Shown here: positions 22,846 through 35,491 of the stretch, in pieces | Numbering within the stretch: position 1 is the stretch's first letter | How the letters are laid out: the number at the start of each line of letters is the position of its first letter | The notes under the pieces: generated by a model | Told to the model about the DNA's origin: nothing | The model's database searches: none | Seen by the model: the letters and a program-made list of their open reading frames with translations, nothing else | Assembly (NCBI RefSeq): GCF_028583425.1 | Contig: NC_072796.1 | Location: forward strand, 123,291,464 to 123,355,463 | DNA length: 64,000 nt | Source of the DNA: Eublepharis macularius | Lineage: Eukaryota > Chordata > Lepidosauria > Squamata > Eublepharidae | Direction: 5' to 3' | Made by a program: the position numbers and the translations under genes

Positions 22846-24030
22846 AGAGTGTATAGATTAGTACACATACTTATTATGTGCATGTACACATATACTACAT
22901 GTGTGCATTTCTATGCGAGCAAAACCACACCAGAGCCATGATTGGCTGCTTTTTGCCTGATTATGCATGTTTTCTATATGTGGAGATGTGTCATCATATG
23001 TCAATCTGCACATGAGTTGGGTATAAATTCGGAAGTGGATGTTGCTTCTAGCTGGCATCTTATGGGCCATATTCAGTGTGCCTGTTCCACACCATAGTGG
23101 CCCAGTAAGGCATTAAAGAGGTTTTTTTTATACCATTTCATTCCTATGGAAAAGGAGCAGTTCAAGTCCATGTTATTTTCATATCCATTTTATTGTATTA
23201 CCTTATGCATGTTTAAGACAACCAAAGGTATATATGGGAATCTTGGCTTACCCTGAGATCTCAGGAACTTATCAAGAGTCCTTGTTAAGAAGATCAAAAA
23301 TAGGGGACAAACTTCCTTTCCAGGTTCTCCACCAACATGTAGACGGAGAGGAATGTGAGAAATGTTTCACAAGAAAATAAAACAAAATCCAGCGGCACCT
23401 TGAAGATTAACATTTATTTCAATATGTGTTTTTATGAGTCTCAGCCCACGTTGTCAGATAGATATGTGAAGGAAAATTGTACTGGGAAATGTTATGGAGA
23501 AAGTTGGGGAGGGTCAAGGCTTGATGTATCTGCGTATCTATGAGAACCTCTGGCCACCCTTAAGGGGCTTTGACTCTTGAAAGCTCATAACCGAGAAATC
23601 TAGTTGGTCTTAAAGTGCTATTGGACTCAAATCTTGCTCTTCTACTACAAACCAACACAGCTACCCACTTGAAACTATCTTCACCATCCCGTATGTGTTA
23701 CATAAAACTCATTCTGTTGATTTATGACAGGAGGACTCACATCAGGCCTTTCGATACCAGCTCCTCCCTTTTCCCCTTACATTGAGATTTACACCTAAAA
23801 GACTAGTGGTGTAATTCACACCAAGCCTTGACTCCTTCCCCCCTCCCCCGTGCAATCTTCCCCACCCGATTTCCCAGTATATTTTTTCTTCACATACCAA
23901 TGTAATGAAGTGGAGTTGCGTTCATGAAATAAGTGTTGTAGTCTTTAAGGTGCCACTGGACTTTTGTGTTATTTTTCTATGACAGACTATCATGTTTTAC
24001 ACGGCGATCCTAAGGATGCAAGTCCTATTG
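22846..24030 (-). other. TNFRSF11B intron 1 segment
   Basis: Holds pieces of the 'gtctttaaggtgcta' repeat (23366-23670, 23940-23980); the rest is unassigned. Confidence 0.4.
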
Positions 24031-24364
24031 GTAGGGTTGCCAAGTCCTCTCTGCCAAATGTTGGGATGTGGGAGTTGCGAGAACTTACCGGGGGCCTACG
24101 GCCATCATTGCTGTGTGATGATGATATAACTTCCAACATGACCTGAAGGTGATGGCACTGTCCCAGGGTTAATTCTTTAACTATCAACCAAAACCATAAC
24201 ATTTTTGGCCAGTTACACTATATTTTTGGCTGATTGTTAAAAAAATCAGCCCCGGCACATCGTCATCATTTCCTGGCCATATCAGAAAGTTGCTGGGAGA
24301 TTGCCTGCTATAACTAGGCACTTCAACAACCAACACAAGGGCTCCTCTAGAGCTGATGCAAATA

Positions 24365-25455
24365 CTATCACAGAAAGACCCCCCACACACACTGGAGGAA
24401 AAACACAACTTATATAACTTCTATTTATATGTATTTTTTCTTATTTTCAAAACTTTTAGAAAAGCGCACAGTGCTGAAAGTGTTATATATATAAATTATG
24501 AATAAATATAATAAATATCTGTACACTATACAAAACCCTTTCTCACCATCAGTGCCAGGATTTCTGGTGCCCGCGGCAGCCCCCACGTGCGAGTGCACAC
24601 AGTGTACGTGCATGCCTCTGGGATGCGTGATGATGTCACCATGTGATGACATCATCACACAGCAAAGTTGGCCCCATTGGCCGGCGGGTGGCTAGGACAG
24701 CGCGCGGAGGCTGCCCATGCTCTGCACGCCACCCCAGCTGCCTGCCGTGCCTGGCCGGTGGCTACTGTGCCCGACTGGGGGCATGTGGTGGTGGCGGCGG
24801 CAGTGCAGGGCTGGACAGTTGCAGCAGCTGCGGGCCAGGCACACCAGCTCCATGGCGCACGCCTCCACCCCCGGCACCCCTTCTGGCGGCCCCTCCGGTG
24901 CCCCAGCACCCATGGTGCCCGCCTCACCACCTCAATGGTGGCGCCGGCCCTGCCCTTTCTATCAATACATACAGTATAATCATCCATTAAGAAGAAAAAG
25001 TTCCTTTTTGGTGCAATGTCCACAGGTCCAATTGGTGAGAAATTATCACAAAGGACTTCACTAAGGTATGTAAGCAATCACCATTCTGTTCTTCATTATT
25101 TTAATCACTGTTCTTTCTTTTTTACAGATGTATATTCTGCTGTCAGGAGTGGATTCTTCCAGAGGAACAACAAAATTCCTGTCATAATCTTGCTGCCGTA
25201 CAGCGGAGCCTAATGGGCATTGCCAGCATACCTATTTCCCGTTTCGTAATCCAAACTTTATCAAAGGCTCATCAGTCCTAACATCCAAGCACTTCAAACA
25301 TTCAGTCTCATATCACCAAGTTGGTAAAAATCTGACAGTTTATCAGATCTTATGTATAAATATAATTTATAATTATATAAACTATAATTTATTTATAATT
25401 ATAGAATTTATATAAGTTGTGTTTTTTCTCTGGTGGGGGGTCTTTCTGTGATAAC
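24365..25455. repeat. Inverted repeat pair about 1 kb apart in OPG intron 1
   Basis: atcacagaaagacccccc…aacacaacttatataa at 24368-24425 recurs inverted at about 25395-25453. Weaker outer matches (tagggttgcc at 24031 and ggcaaaccta near 25478) suggest one larger hAT-type element with the GC-rich element at 24551-24957 nested inside; flanks show no clear duplication. Confidence 0.5.
24551..24957. mobile_element. GC-rich element with CAGTGCC…GGCCCTG ends
   Basis: An abrupt GC-rich, CpG-bearing island of about 400 bp in AT-rich intron 1, starting cagtgccaggatttctggtg and ending ggcgccggccctg. The ends are hAT-like, with no clear duplication. A piece with gggccggcgcc at 4796-4876 may be related. 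Open frames on both strands follow from base composition. Confidence 0.5.
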
Positions 25456-25484
25456 CGGGCACTTGGCAAACCTACCAGGGTTCA

Positions 25485-26590
25485 ATGGAACTTAGATATA
25501 AGCTGGGCTTTTTTCAGGGGGTAAGTACTGATACGGAGTACCAGCAGCTCTTGGGCATTTAGGTCTTGGGCTGAGAGGGGAGAACATTAAGAGTATTGGC
25601 ACCTCTTTTTTTGTTTTTAAAGCTCTGGATGTAAGTGTGCTTTGGACTGCAGCCTTAGAGAGTACTCTTGTGTAAGCAGGAGACCCCATACAAATGGAGT
25701 GTTTCTACAGAGTATTTTGAGGTATGGTATAATAGTAGACAAGATTCCATGGCAGGTGTGCAGAAGCTTTTTGGCAGACAAATTAATGGAGGGATAGCTC
25801 TCTGAAGACAGCAAGTTGGAAAACTGTTGCTGTAAGGCATGCCAAGCACTTCTCAGGGGAGAAGCTAGGACAGAATTAAAATGACCTTCTTATACCCTTC
25901 AGCAATATCGTATGGCTAGCAAAAACACTGACAGGCTATGCAACAATGTTATGAAATTACTTTTAAAAAGCTACGCACGAACATGTCATGCTTTTCAAAA
26001 AATGTCTGAAGATGGTTTGTACAGCCTCTATTTTTTTAATCAGAAGAGGAATTTAAAATGGAAATAAAATTATACCCCACTCTTTCTGTGATCTTCAAGT
26101 GGCAGGCAAAGAGCTGTTTGCTCCACTCTGTTATAACTGGTTTTACAGCTGCTTGTTTGTCATCTTGCAGTTTGCTGTACACACACACACACACACTCTC
26201 ACACTCACACTCACACATGCCAGCCCATGAAATACAAGCAATTGGATGACAGTGCAAACAGCCCAGATTCCTTCAAGCATCTGTCACACTCTTATGTAAG
26301 TGAAGAAACTAGTTTTTCAACATATCACAATATTATAACGCGCCGTGGCCTTTGAGGTTTCATATAGACCACAGAAGAATGTTTGAATTTACTGAAACAG
26401 ATAAAGCAGCCTCTGTTTTGAATTCCAAACACATACGGAAATACTTTTTTTTTCTTTTGAAAACCACTGCCAAGGTCTGGATGGGATCCAAGGGCAAATC
26501 TTTTGCATTCTGCTGTTTGCTTTTCTGCAGAACATAAGAACGTAATTATGTTCAGATCAAAATCCATCAAGTCTAGCTGGTGACTAGCTA
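25485..26590 (-). other. TNFRSF11B intron 1 segment
   Basis: Mostly unassigned; 25500-25620 resembles a worn CAGGGCTTTTTT-type piece. Confidence 0.4.
26179..26217 (+). repeat. (AC)n with ctcacac units
   Basis: acac run followed by ctcacactcacactcaca. OPG intron 1. Confidence 0.85.
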
Positions 26591-26598
26591 GTGGTAAC

Positions 26599-27301
26599 TA
26601 GAGATGGGCACGAACAGCAATACGAACTAAAAAACCCCACGAACAGCCCAATCTGCTGTTCACGAACAAGCTGTTCATGAGGCCCCATTCTAAACAAACA
26701 GGTGGTTGTTGCAAGCCTTGTTTGTTGCTGTTCATCAAGCCAGACAGTCTGGCACCTGCAGTCAATTCCCTTGGCAATTTAGGCAGGGATTGTCTGAACT
26801 CTATCTGAACTCCTGCTGTTGTCCTGGAAACCCCAATCTAAGCTCAATTTAGCTTGATTGGCAGGTCTTCCTTCCAAGTGTGGACTGAAGCTCCAAATTT
26901 GTTACAAGAGGAAAAGACCAGGGGGGAGGGGGGCTCCCAGCTCTGTCTTTCAGGGAGAGACAGCTGCTGTTAGAGAGACAGGGTGAGTGCATTGGAGCTT
27001 GAATTTTCTTTGTGTGTGGTGGGATAGGGATCTACCCCTTCAGGTTCCAGGGTTGCTGCCAGGCTCTGGGGCCAAGCTATTATTTATTATTGGCACCTTT
27101 CCTGCTGCCTGCTCAGGTAGGGTTTCTGGGAGTGGTGCGGTAGGGATCTTGATGGCTGGAGGAGAACCTGCTGGCCCCCATGAACAACAAACATGTTCAT
27201 GAACAGGATCATGTTCGTCAATGTTTGTTGTTTGTTGTTCGTAGATGGCAATGAACAACGAACACCATGTTCGGGTTTTTTTCTGTTCGTGCCCATGTCT
27301 A
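26599..27301. mobile_element. 703-bp hAT-type element rich in GAACA/TGTTC motifs
   Basis: Termini TAGAGATGGGCACGAACAG and its near complement, with a perfect 8-bp duplication GTGGTAAC at 26591-26598 and 27302-27309. Subterminal regions are crowded with gttcgtg/gttcatgaac motifs. No transposase frame is present. Lies in OPG intron 1. Related pieces lie at 36489-36860 and 52142-52375. Confidence 0.85.
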
Positions 27302-27576
27302 GTGGTAACTCACATGCATGAAATGAAGTTGATCTCCCCACCACCACCACTTTGTTCCCATTCCATTGTTATGAAACAATGGGTTAGAATCAGTCAACTT
27401 TTCCATTGAATCTTATCCAATTCCCCTTCTTATTGCCAAACTCCTATCACATGTGGCTTTTGTCTTTGCAGTTTCCTTGATCTGCAGCGTAGCCATTTTA
27501 TTGGTCAAAGGGAATCCCTCTCTTCCCTTTGTCGCCATTGGAAAAGCAAGTTGGATCCACCCAATATCTGTGATCT

Positions 27577-28080
27577 TTGATATTCCATTTATTTATTCGA
27601 TTTTTAGCCCACTTCCCCGCAAACAGGCTCAGGGCGAGGTACAATAAAATGTTCAATGAGCATTTAAAATATATAAACATATATAAATAAGATTTAAAAT
27701 AAAAAAGCATAAATACATAAATACCTAAAACAGCATATCAGATGGGGGCCCCCTCCAATTCCCCCAATCTGAACATAACAAACCAAGAGGAGTGGGTGGG
27801 GGGCATAGTTTGATAATATTCTGGTGACAGCACTTATGGGGGGCAGATGAGTTTGTCGTCCCCCTGGCAGGAGACCAGTAGGGAGGCAGCTAAGCAATCA
27901 CAAAGTCAAAGACTGGCCTCAACCATATGCCTGGTGGAACAACTCCGTCTTACAGGCCCGCTGAAAGGAAATAAGGTCTTCGTGGGCCCAGGTGTCCTCC
28001 AACAGAGAGCTCCACCAGGTTGGGGCCAGGACTGAAAAAGCCCTGATCCTGGTCGAGGCCAGCCGGGCCTCCCTGTTGTA
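27577..28080 (-). mobile_element. L2-like LINE 3' end, minus
   Basis: Complement carries gggcctt-tttc-agtcctggcc, ctggtggagctctctg and the tail region with the gagcctgtttgc motif. OPG intron 1. Confidence 0.65.
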
Positions 28081-28082
28081 GT

Positions 28083-28325
28083 TAATTTATTGTAGTTAAT
28101 TTATTATTTACTTCATTTATACTCTGCCTTTCTCCTCAACAGAGACCCAAAGTGGCTCTTGTCAGCCTTCTCTCCTTTTATTTTATCCTCACAAGAACCC
28201 TGTAAGGTAAATTAAACTGAGTGTGTTGTCTGGTTCAAGGTTACACAGCGAGTTTCTCTGGCAGAAGTGGGGACTTCAACATGGGTGTCTCAGATCCTAG
28301 TCTTACACTTTACAGCACACTGGTT
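28083..28325 (-). mobile_element. tRNA-derived SINE of the same type as 16305-16719
   Basis: Minus strand reads a worn tRNA-like head, then a caagggttcttgtgaggataaa-like body and a tail ending in tatactctgccttt complement. OPG intron 1. Confidence 0.65.
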
Positions 28326-28864
28326 CTTAAGAGCCATTTGTAGGCCCATCTTCTATGAATTTGTCTACTCCATTTAAAAAGTCATATGAAGTAGCCTGCA
28401 GCCATACAACAATGCATTCCTTTGCTTGCCATGACAAATGCAAGGGCATTCATGAAAGAAAATTTGTACAACAGTTTTCAGACAATAGTTTTCATCACAT
28501 CCTTGACACCCCACCCCATTACCATTTCCCATAAACACAACAAAAAGGATTTTCTTTTAAAAATCATTAACTAATGTATCATAGTAATATATCAAAAAAG
28601 AAAGATGGAGAGTGACAGCTGTGGAGGATTTAAAGAGGTGTGGAGGACTTAAAGAGGCATAGAAAAGTTCTTCCTTTCTTCTAGGTTTCTTGGCCTGGTA
28701 TGTTGTTGTTCTTAGTTACGGTGAGATGCGTCCCTAGAGCAGTGAATAATAGCAAGAATTTGGACTCAAGGAAGACAAAAAATATTTAAATTCTTGCCCA
28801 TGTCCAATGCAAATTGCACAGAAGCACCAGTTAAGCCAAAAGGAGAACCTTTCCTCACATTCAA

Positions 28865-29015
28865 AGTGTTTCACAGGCATTATATTGGTAACTCTTCCAA
28901 TGGCCCTATAAGGCAGGTCAGCATTATGAGTTCCACGTTGCAGATGCTAGGCTGAGAGGTGAGAGCTTGCCTAAGGCTACCAGCATCATGACAGGTGAGA
29001 GCTGAACCAGGGACT
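28865..29015 (-). mobile_element. MIR-like SINE, old
   Basis: Spread of MIR-like motifs in reverse (ctcttccaatggccctataa, cttgcctaaggctacc). Strongly diverged, so ancient. Confidence 0.45.
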
Positions 29016-29544
29016 GGTTCACAGGAAGAAAAAGCAGAACCTCTGAGTATGAATGTGGAGAGAGGACAATTTTCACTAGTACATTTAGAGACAAGTCTAC
29101 AATCTAATACACACTTACTTTGGAGTAAGTCCCATTGAATACAGTGGGATATACTTCAGAGTAGATATGCACAGGGTTGGGCTAGTAGTTGGCTGTAATT
29201 AGGTTTAGTTCTTGGGTTGAAGGAGCTGAGATTCCCCCACAGGTAGAAGGTCAAGCTGTAGCTGATTCCTCCTGGTCATATCTAATAATCATTTTCTGAT
29301 TCACTTTAAGCTTTTTGTCCACTAGAGGATGCTGCAAGCCCTAACGATTCATGAGATATTTTGTAAACTATCTTCCACTTCAGCTGTTTACTTTGATGAC
29401 TCTTTCAATATGGTATATAGGGTTCAAAGGGTGGCAGAGAACCTATCGGAGCCCAATTCTAGCATCTGTGTTTATAAAATGGCCACTTTTTAGAGATGCA
29501 TTCTGAATCACTGGGGGTGCATTCCCCCATGAACCAGAATCAAA

Positions 29545-29990
29545 GTGGAAGATACTTGATATGCTCCCATATGAATCTGTCCAACTTTATTTGCTGAGGC
29601 GCCTGTCTGATCACATTTTCAGAAGAGAGATGACCAGAAAGAAAGCATTTTTGTAGCATGCAGAACACGCTTATCCTAGGTGACCCCCCCCCCATCCTTG
29701 TTCTTCTCATCTTCAAGTGCCAGATTAAATCATTCCTACTTGGCCAGCCCGGGGCATTTGGCTGATTGCATTGATTTGTGTGATTTGTTCCTGGATTTTG
29801 TTTCTCCCCCTTTCCCAATGATTTTAACTCTGTTATAACTGGTTTGTCAGTTGCTGGTTTGTCATCTTCCTATTTTTTTAAAAAAATGTTTTATCTTGAT
29901 TATATTGTATTGTTGGATTTTGCTTCTACTGTTCACCATCTTGGGAGACTGATTGGCATATATATCACTAAAGTAAGTAAGATAGAACAG
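29545..29990 (+). mobile_element. L2-like LINE 3' end, worn
   Basis: ccagattaaatcattcctac, gttataactggtttgt and a 3' end ggcatatatatcactaaagt resemble the tail of the 8770 copy. Confidence 0.5.
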
Positions 29991-30305
29991 TGGTCCTGCT
30001 CATGTACCACCAGTAGGATGCAGAAGTAGTCTAGATGAAATGCCGGGTTTGCTCTTCCTCAGAGACGAACTACACGATACAAATGACACATGAACGACAT
30101 GTGAACGGACTTACATGTGTCTCCCCATTGCTTTCCTGTACACTCGCCAGCTCGGCCAGACTGCGCTTGATCCCGTGTCTGTGCTGGCATGGGTTTCTTC
30201 TGCATTCTTCCAAGATGCAGGAATGGTATCCCATCATGCGCCGCCAGTTTGCACATGCTTAAACCATCCCCTGTAACCATCCCCTGTCCCCTGTTGCCTG
30301 TCTGT

Positions 30306-30423
30306 GGGCCAAGCTACACATGACGAATGACACTTGAACAGCAAGTGTATTTCTCCCTGTTCACTTGCCCTCCACTCAATCCACTTGCCGTTCAAGTGTC
30401 ATTCGTCATGTGTAGCTTGGCCC
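30306..30423. mobile_element. 118-bp palindromic MITE (copy 3), OPG intron 1
   Basis: Termini GGGCCAAGCTACACATGACG and its complement; TGT duplicated at 30303-30305 and 30424-30426. The sequence at 30057-30150 starts with a diverged relative (gagacgaactacacgatac…), so it may sit within or beside an older member. Confidence 0.9.
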
Positions 30424-30953
30424 TGTGTGGGAAGAAGGAAGTGGAAGCAAAACAGAATCACCACTCTGCAACGGCTACTCAGTGATATGGTCCGTGGACA
30501 CTTGTCAATGTAAACCACTTTTTTGCTGACACGTGCACAGAGCAGAGACACGGACATGAGTTCATTGGGGTAAAGGAGACATGGGAAGGCGAGGAAAAAA
30601 CCTGAATCTGGCCGCTTGCATAGACTCATGTAATTCATCTTGTCTAGTTCAGCTTTCAGTCTGCGTTTCACCTCCAAGTACAATGTGACGTCTCCTTCCA
30701 ACCCTACCTGCCACAGATCATCCCTTTGGCTTTCTAGTAGAAATAACAGAATGCCAATAAACTTTGGAAAAAGTGGGCTTTTTGTTGCATCGTGGTGAGA
30801 TTTAGTTTAATTTATAAAGTGATTGGTGGGAAGTAAGATACAAAAGGATGAGAACCCTCTGCACTAGAGTATACTTAGTACAATCCATGTCCCCAACCCA
30901 TACTTGTCTTGCTAAAATTACCTGATTCCCTACCACCAATTTGGTAATCCATT

Positions 30954-31192
30954 TAATAATAATAACAACATTCAATTTATATACTGTCCTTCAGGACAAC
31001 TTAACACCCACTCAGAGCAGTTTACAAACTGTTGTTATTATCCTCACGACAATCACCCTGTGAGGTGGGTGGAGCTGAGAGAGCTCCAGAGAGCTATGAC
31101 TGACCCAACATCACCCAGTTGGTTTCAAGCGGAGGAGTGTGGAATCAAACCCCTTTCTCCAGATTAGATTCCTGCCTCTCTTAACCACTACA
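30954..31192 (-). mobile_element. Sauria SINE, head slightly truncated
   Basis: Tail aataataataacaacattc and body match; the 5' tRNA-like end stops at gtgtagtggttaag. OPG intron 1. Confidence 0.85.
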
Positions 31193-31654
31193 CCTGAGAA
31201 ACAGGAGATTGGAGAGAAGGGTCCAGAGGAAAACCATAACAGTTCAGGTGTGTTCAGCAGGCCTACATGCATTTGACAAAAGTCCTTATGCTGTAATAAA
31301 TCTGTCTATAAGGTTCCAAAAGATTTTTTAGTTGTATAGGCCTTCTGCTATTTACCTAGTCAGCCAACCATTAATAGTGTTTTTAAAGGCAGAAGTTCTG
31401 TGTGATAGCTGACTGTGGTTACTCAGAACCTAAACATATTCTATTATCCTTTCATCCTTCCCAGGCCCACCTGGGATCAGATGTGTGCTGTGAGTTTCCT
31501 GATCAGGACTCAGTTCCCTGGGTTGGGACTGTGGTATGAGGGGAGATGAGGCTCAGGCCATCTCCCGCATGCCATTTTCCCAACCTGAAAGGGCACCAGG
31601 GGGCCACTATTTGCCCTTAACAAACGTAATAGGTACAAGATCAAAATGGGCAGC

Positions 31655-31885
31655 CATGTTTGTCTATCTGTAGCAGTGGAAAAGAGCAAGAGTCCAGTAG
31701 CACCTATAAGACTAAAACAAATGTTGTAGGGTTAGGGTATGAGCTTTTGTGAGTCACAGCTCACTTCTTCAGAACTTCAGAAGAACTTCAGAAGAAGTGA
31801 GCTGTGACTTACGAAAGCTCATACTGTACCACAAATTTTGGTAGTCTTATAGGTGCTACTGGACTCTTGCTCTTTTCTGCTATAA
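31655..31885. repeat. Two head-to-head copies of the same dispersed repeat
   Basis: agtccagtagcacctataag at 31690-31710 and ataggtgctactggactctt at 31850-31870 mirror each other around cttcagaagaacttcagaag. Forms a fold-back of about 230 bp in OPG intron 1. Confidence 0.65.
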
Positions 31886-33390
31886 TAGGTACTGTGAGCT
31901 ACATGTACATTTCCCCAGAGGGGTAAATAGCAGTCCCCCAGGGTTGTTTCAGGGCAGGAAAACAGAGCAATGGGAGAGTTTTGCACTCTCCCTCTCTGTG
32001 AATCCTGGTACCAATTTGAGTTGGGGACCACGTACCAGAGTTGGGGACCGCGCACCAGAGCACAGCTGATCATCACAAAAGGGGCCAGGCCCAGGGAGGA
32101 CGTGAGGATAATGCAATGTGTGTTTAATGAGAAGGTGTGTCTCCACATGCTCAGGTTTGCACTTATGTTCTTTCTCGTATTTTGGGGACAAGTTCTGAAT
32201 GTATGTATGAAGCTATGAGTACCTCAAAATTAAAAGCGAAGTGTGACTTCACATTTCAAATGAAGGGTGACTCAGATACCCTCCATTTAATAGACTTTGG
32301 AAAGGAGGTCATTGTTTTTTCTAAGGCTGCCTGTTGCTCTACTGAGCGTGGTTCATACTGCCCTACAAAGATAGTGCTGAGTTGACAAGTGGTTAAGGCA
32401 ATCCCCATGCGTAATAATCCACCCACTCCTCAGCTGAGCAAAATTACAACACGGAGTCCTAAAGCTTTTGTGGAAGCGGGCCATGTTTCCCGCATGGACT
32501 TTGAGTCGTAAACGGAAATGCATCTTTGCTTTTTTGCAGTACAGCAAACACTACTAGAAATGCGCTACATGTGGTTTTTGTACTCGGTCACTGGAATTCA
32601 AGCAAAAAGCATAAGAGAGAGAAAAGCAGTTTTTAGGCCATTAATAATCTCTGGCAAATATACCTTATGATTACATTAGGGTTGTTTATTTTTAGCAAGC
32701 AAATGTAACAACAACCCACCAACCAAACAAGCTTTCTCAAATCAAGGCAAAATGAATAGACTATAAATTAGGGGCAATTTTTATATTATGGCTACCATTC
32801 TGAAGGTTTACTTATTTATTAAAAGATTTTTATCCTGCCTTTCTATGCAGATATTCAAAGTGGCTTACAAAGGGTAACGAACAATTTGAAAAAATGTAAC
32901 TAAAAGGATTAAAAAGGTCTTAGGACAATCCTTTGTAAAGTGGTGAGCCTTGGCTTTTCACCCTCCGTGATTTTAACCATGGGTTTTGACCAGGCAAAAC
33001 AGACCATAAAACAAAGGATATTGGACACTGAACACCAGCTTGATTTAGGGAGGGGCCCTCCTTTTTTGTCCCCTATGAACACCAGATATACAGTCAAGCC
33101 GGCTGCTTATCTGTCCCTCTTGGAGGTGCGTAGTCACAGGGGGGCCTTTACACTCGCAAGGCGTGCTGCACTCCCCTCTGCTGTTTTAGGCGGGCGGTTT
33201 AACAGAATTCCCTACGAGAAAAGGCTGTTATCTTTGGAAAGGCCCTGTCCAATATTTTTAATTCTTACAACTTTCTGTCTATATTACATATGGATTGGCT
33301 ATTTTTTGATCCACTGATGTGAAGAGCCAATCTTTTCTTTCAGTCCTAAAATAATGCTGGTGGAGTGACTCCAACCAGATTTTTCACTCA
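31886..33390 (-). other. TNFRSF11B intron 1 segment
   Basis: 32811-32880 looks like an old repeat tail (tatcctgcctttctatgcag…caaagtggcttac). A 125-codon open frame at 32940-33317 has no recognisable content. Confidence 0.4.
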
Positions 33391-33854
33391 GAGCCAAGCT
33401 ACAAGTGACTTTTTTCACGTGGAGAACACTTGATTGTTTTCGCAAGTTTTCCTGGGAACTGAAGTCCGAATGTCCTTCCCCTCTCTGTTAGAATCACTGC
33501 CTGAAAAGCCAGAGAAAGCCAGCGGCAGCAGCTGCTTTTGCAAATCGTTCCTCCAGTCACCAGCCTGCTGCTCTGGAGAAAGCCACTGTGTCGGTGAAGC
33601 TCCCCGGGAGCAGGACGCCCAGGGAGAAAGTAGCAACTGCCCACCCCCAAACAATTATTGAGAGCCCTCTTGTCCAGCAGGCTTGTGACTGGAGGAACGA
33701 TTTGCAAAAGCTGCTGCTGCCGCCGGCTTTCTCTGGCTCTTCAGGCAGTGATTCTAACAGAGAGAGGAAGGACACTCGGACTTCAGTTCCCAGGAAAACT
33801 TGCAAAAACAATCAAGTGTTCTCCACGTGAAAAAAGTCACTTGTAGCTTGGCTC
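33391..33854. mobile_element. 464-bp fold-back transposon, GAGCC termini
   Basis: Starts GAGCCAAGCTACAAGTGAC and ends with its complement; the two arms of about 190-200 bp are inverted copies and include a run that reads cagcggcagcagctgctttt on one side. TCA duplicated at 33388-33390 and 33855-33857. Apparent open frames on both strands here come from the arms being complementary; they are not genes. Confidence 0.88.
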
Positions 33855-34399
33855 TCAATCTTGCCTAACTCTCTTGCTTTCTACAGCTATTGTCTCATCT
33901 GGATTTGGCTCATGCAGGTGTCAGGAGGATGCCCAGCATAACCTTTTTGGGTGGCCAAAGGGGATCTTTCCTCCCATTTTTATCAGTAGAAAATCTCGGA
34001 GGATCCACCCCAATGATAAATATGTGTAATCCCGAAAAAGTTTATTCGTGCCAGCAAAAAATCTGCTGGGAATTTTTCCTGCACGCTGGATTATATCCAG
34101 AAAAGTACAGACCATATGAAAGCAGAGGACTGAAAAAACGTCTTGTCCCAACAGTTTCTATATGAATGACATTCACAATTCAATCTATCACAATTCAATA
34201 CACCAACTATGCATGGGATACAAAACTTACAAACCAAAACAAGCATTGAAAATTATTTATCAGTCCTCCCTCCTTTCTAAGATGGGATATATTGAAGAGC
34301 TCCTTGACAGCATCAAATATTTTTTCTAGCATCATACATTGTTCCAAAGATGCAAGTTTATTAGTCGCATGATAAAAATTTTCCATAGCAGCATTAATA

Positions 34400-34590
34400 T
34401 CCCAGCTTAGCCCAAGTTTGTCAGACCTTCTGAAGCTAAACAGAGTCAGCTATGGTTAGTGCTTGAATGGGAAACTACCAAGGAAGTTGAACACTGCTGT
34501 ACAGAGGAAAGCAATGGCAAATCACCTCTGCTCATGTGTTGCCTTGAAAGCCCCATGAGGGGCTTCCATAAGACACTTGCTACATGATGG
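34400..34590 (+). mobile_element. 5S rRNA-derived SINE, worn
   Basis: tctgaagctaaacagagtca, gcttgaatgggaaactacc, and body to gacacttgctacatgatgg. OPG intron 1. Confidence 0.75.
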
Positions 34591-34984
34591 TACTTAATTG
34601 TTTTTATTAAAGATTTTCTACTGAGGTCAATTTCAACAGTAGATTTTGATTTATAGCTCATCTTATACCCAGGGTGAGATCTGATTTTGAAAAATGGATC
34701 CTTTCTTACCAGGGGGCATCTAAGAATGGAGAAAAGAGCAAAAAGCATAGAGTAAATCACTGATGGTGGGTCCACAAATGGTATCCTTGATGCTCAATGG
34801 AGCTCTGTGCAAACGGGAACTTTCCTATTCTTGCCAACATCAGAGAAAGCTGTGTGCACACAATGGGAATGGAAGTTTCTCTGACATTGAAGATTCGCAG
34901 TTGCAGTAGGAGCCACACAAAGGTTTGGATTGTGGCTATTTAAATACATAGGATCCAAGCTCAGCAGCAGAATAGAAAATCCCA

Positions 34985-35110
34985 GACTCGGGGCAGAATC
35001 ACAGAGCTGGGAACAACTTCTGCCCTAGACATTGAAGAATCACTGCCAGTTAGAGTAGACAATGCTGGGCTGGATGGACCGATGGCTTGACTTGATGTAA
35101 GATAGCTTTG
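34985..35110 (+). mobile_element. 3' fragment of the SINE type at 44138
   Basis: gtagacaatgctgggctgga … gatgtaagatagctttgtgt is the tail; the head is missing. OPG intron 1, near exon 1. Confidence 0.65.
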
Positions 35111-35491
35111 TGTGTTCGTATTAGAGAAAATTACACATCTCCATCCAGTTCCAGCTCCTGTCCCTTATTAGTCCTGTCTCTTGCTGACACTGTTAGATGG
35201 CAACGTTTGCAATGGCTTTAATAACATCATATGGAGGTTACAGCTATGAGAGTTCAGTGATTCGGATACCTTTCTAAATGTAGCTGTTTAATGCCGCCGC
35301 CCCCCAACCTGAAACTGCAAATACTCCATTCCTTGTCAAAGCCTGGCTACAAAACCCCCATTGTGCTAAAAAAGAGCAAGCGGAAAACACCCAACAAGGA
35401 AAACATAGCAAGCAGAGAACAGAGAGAACGGTATCGGCAGTCTGATCTTGTCAGTTCCAAAGAAATCATTTGTCTCTGGGCAAGGACTTAC

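Noticed and set aside
33399-33846. Mirror-image frames of 75-102 codons on both strands
   Set aside because: They lie in the complementary arms of the 464-bp fold-back.
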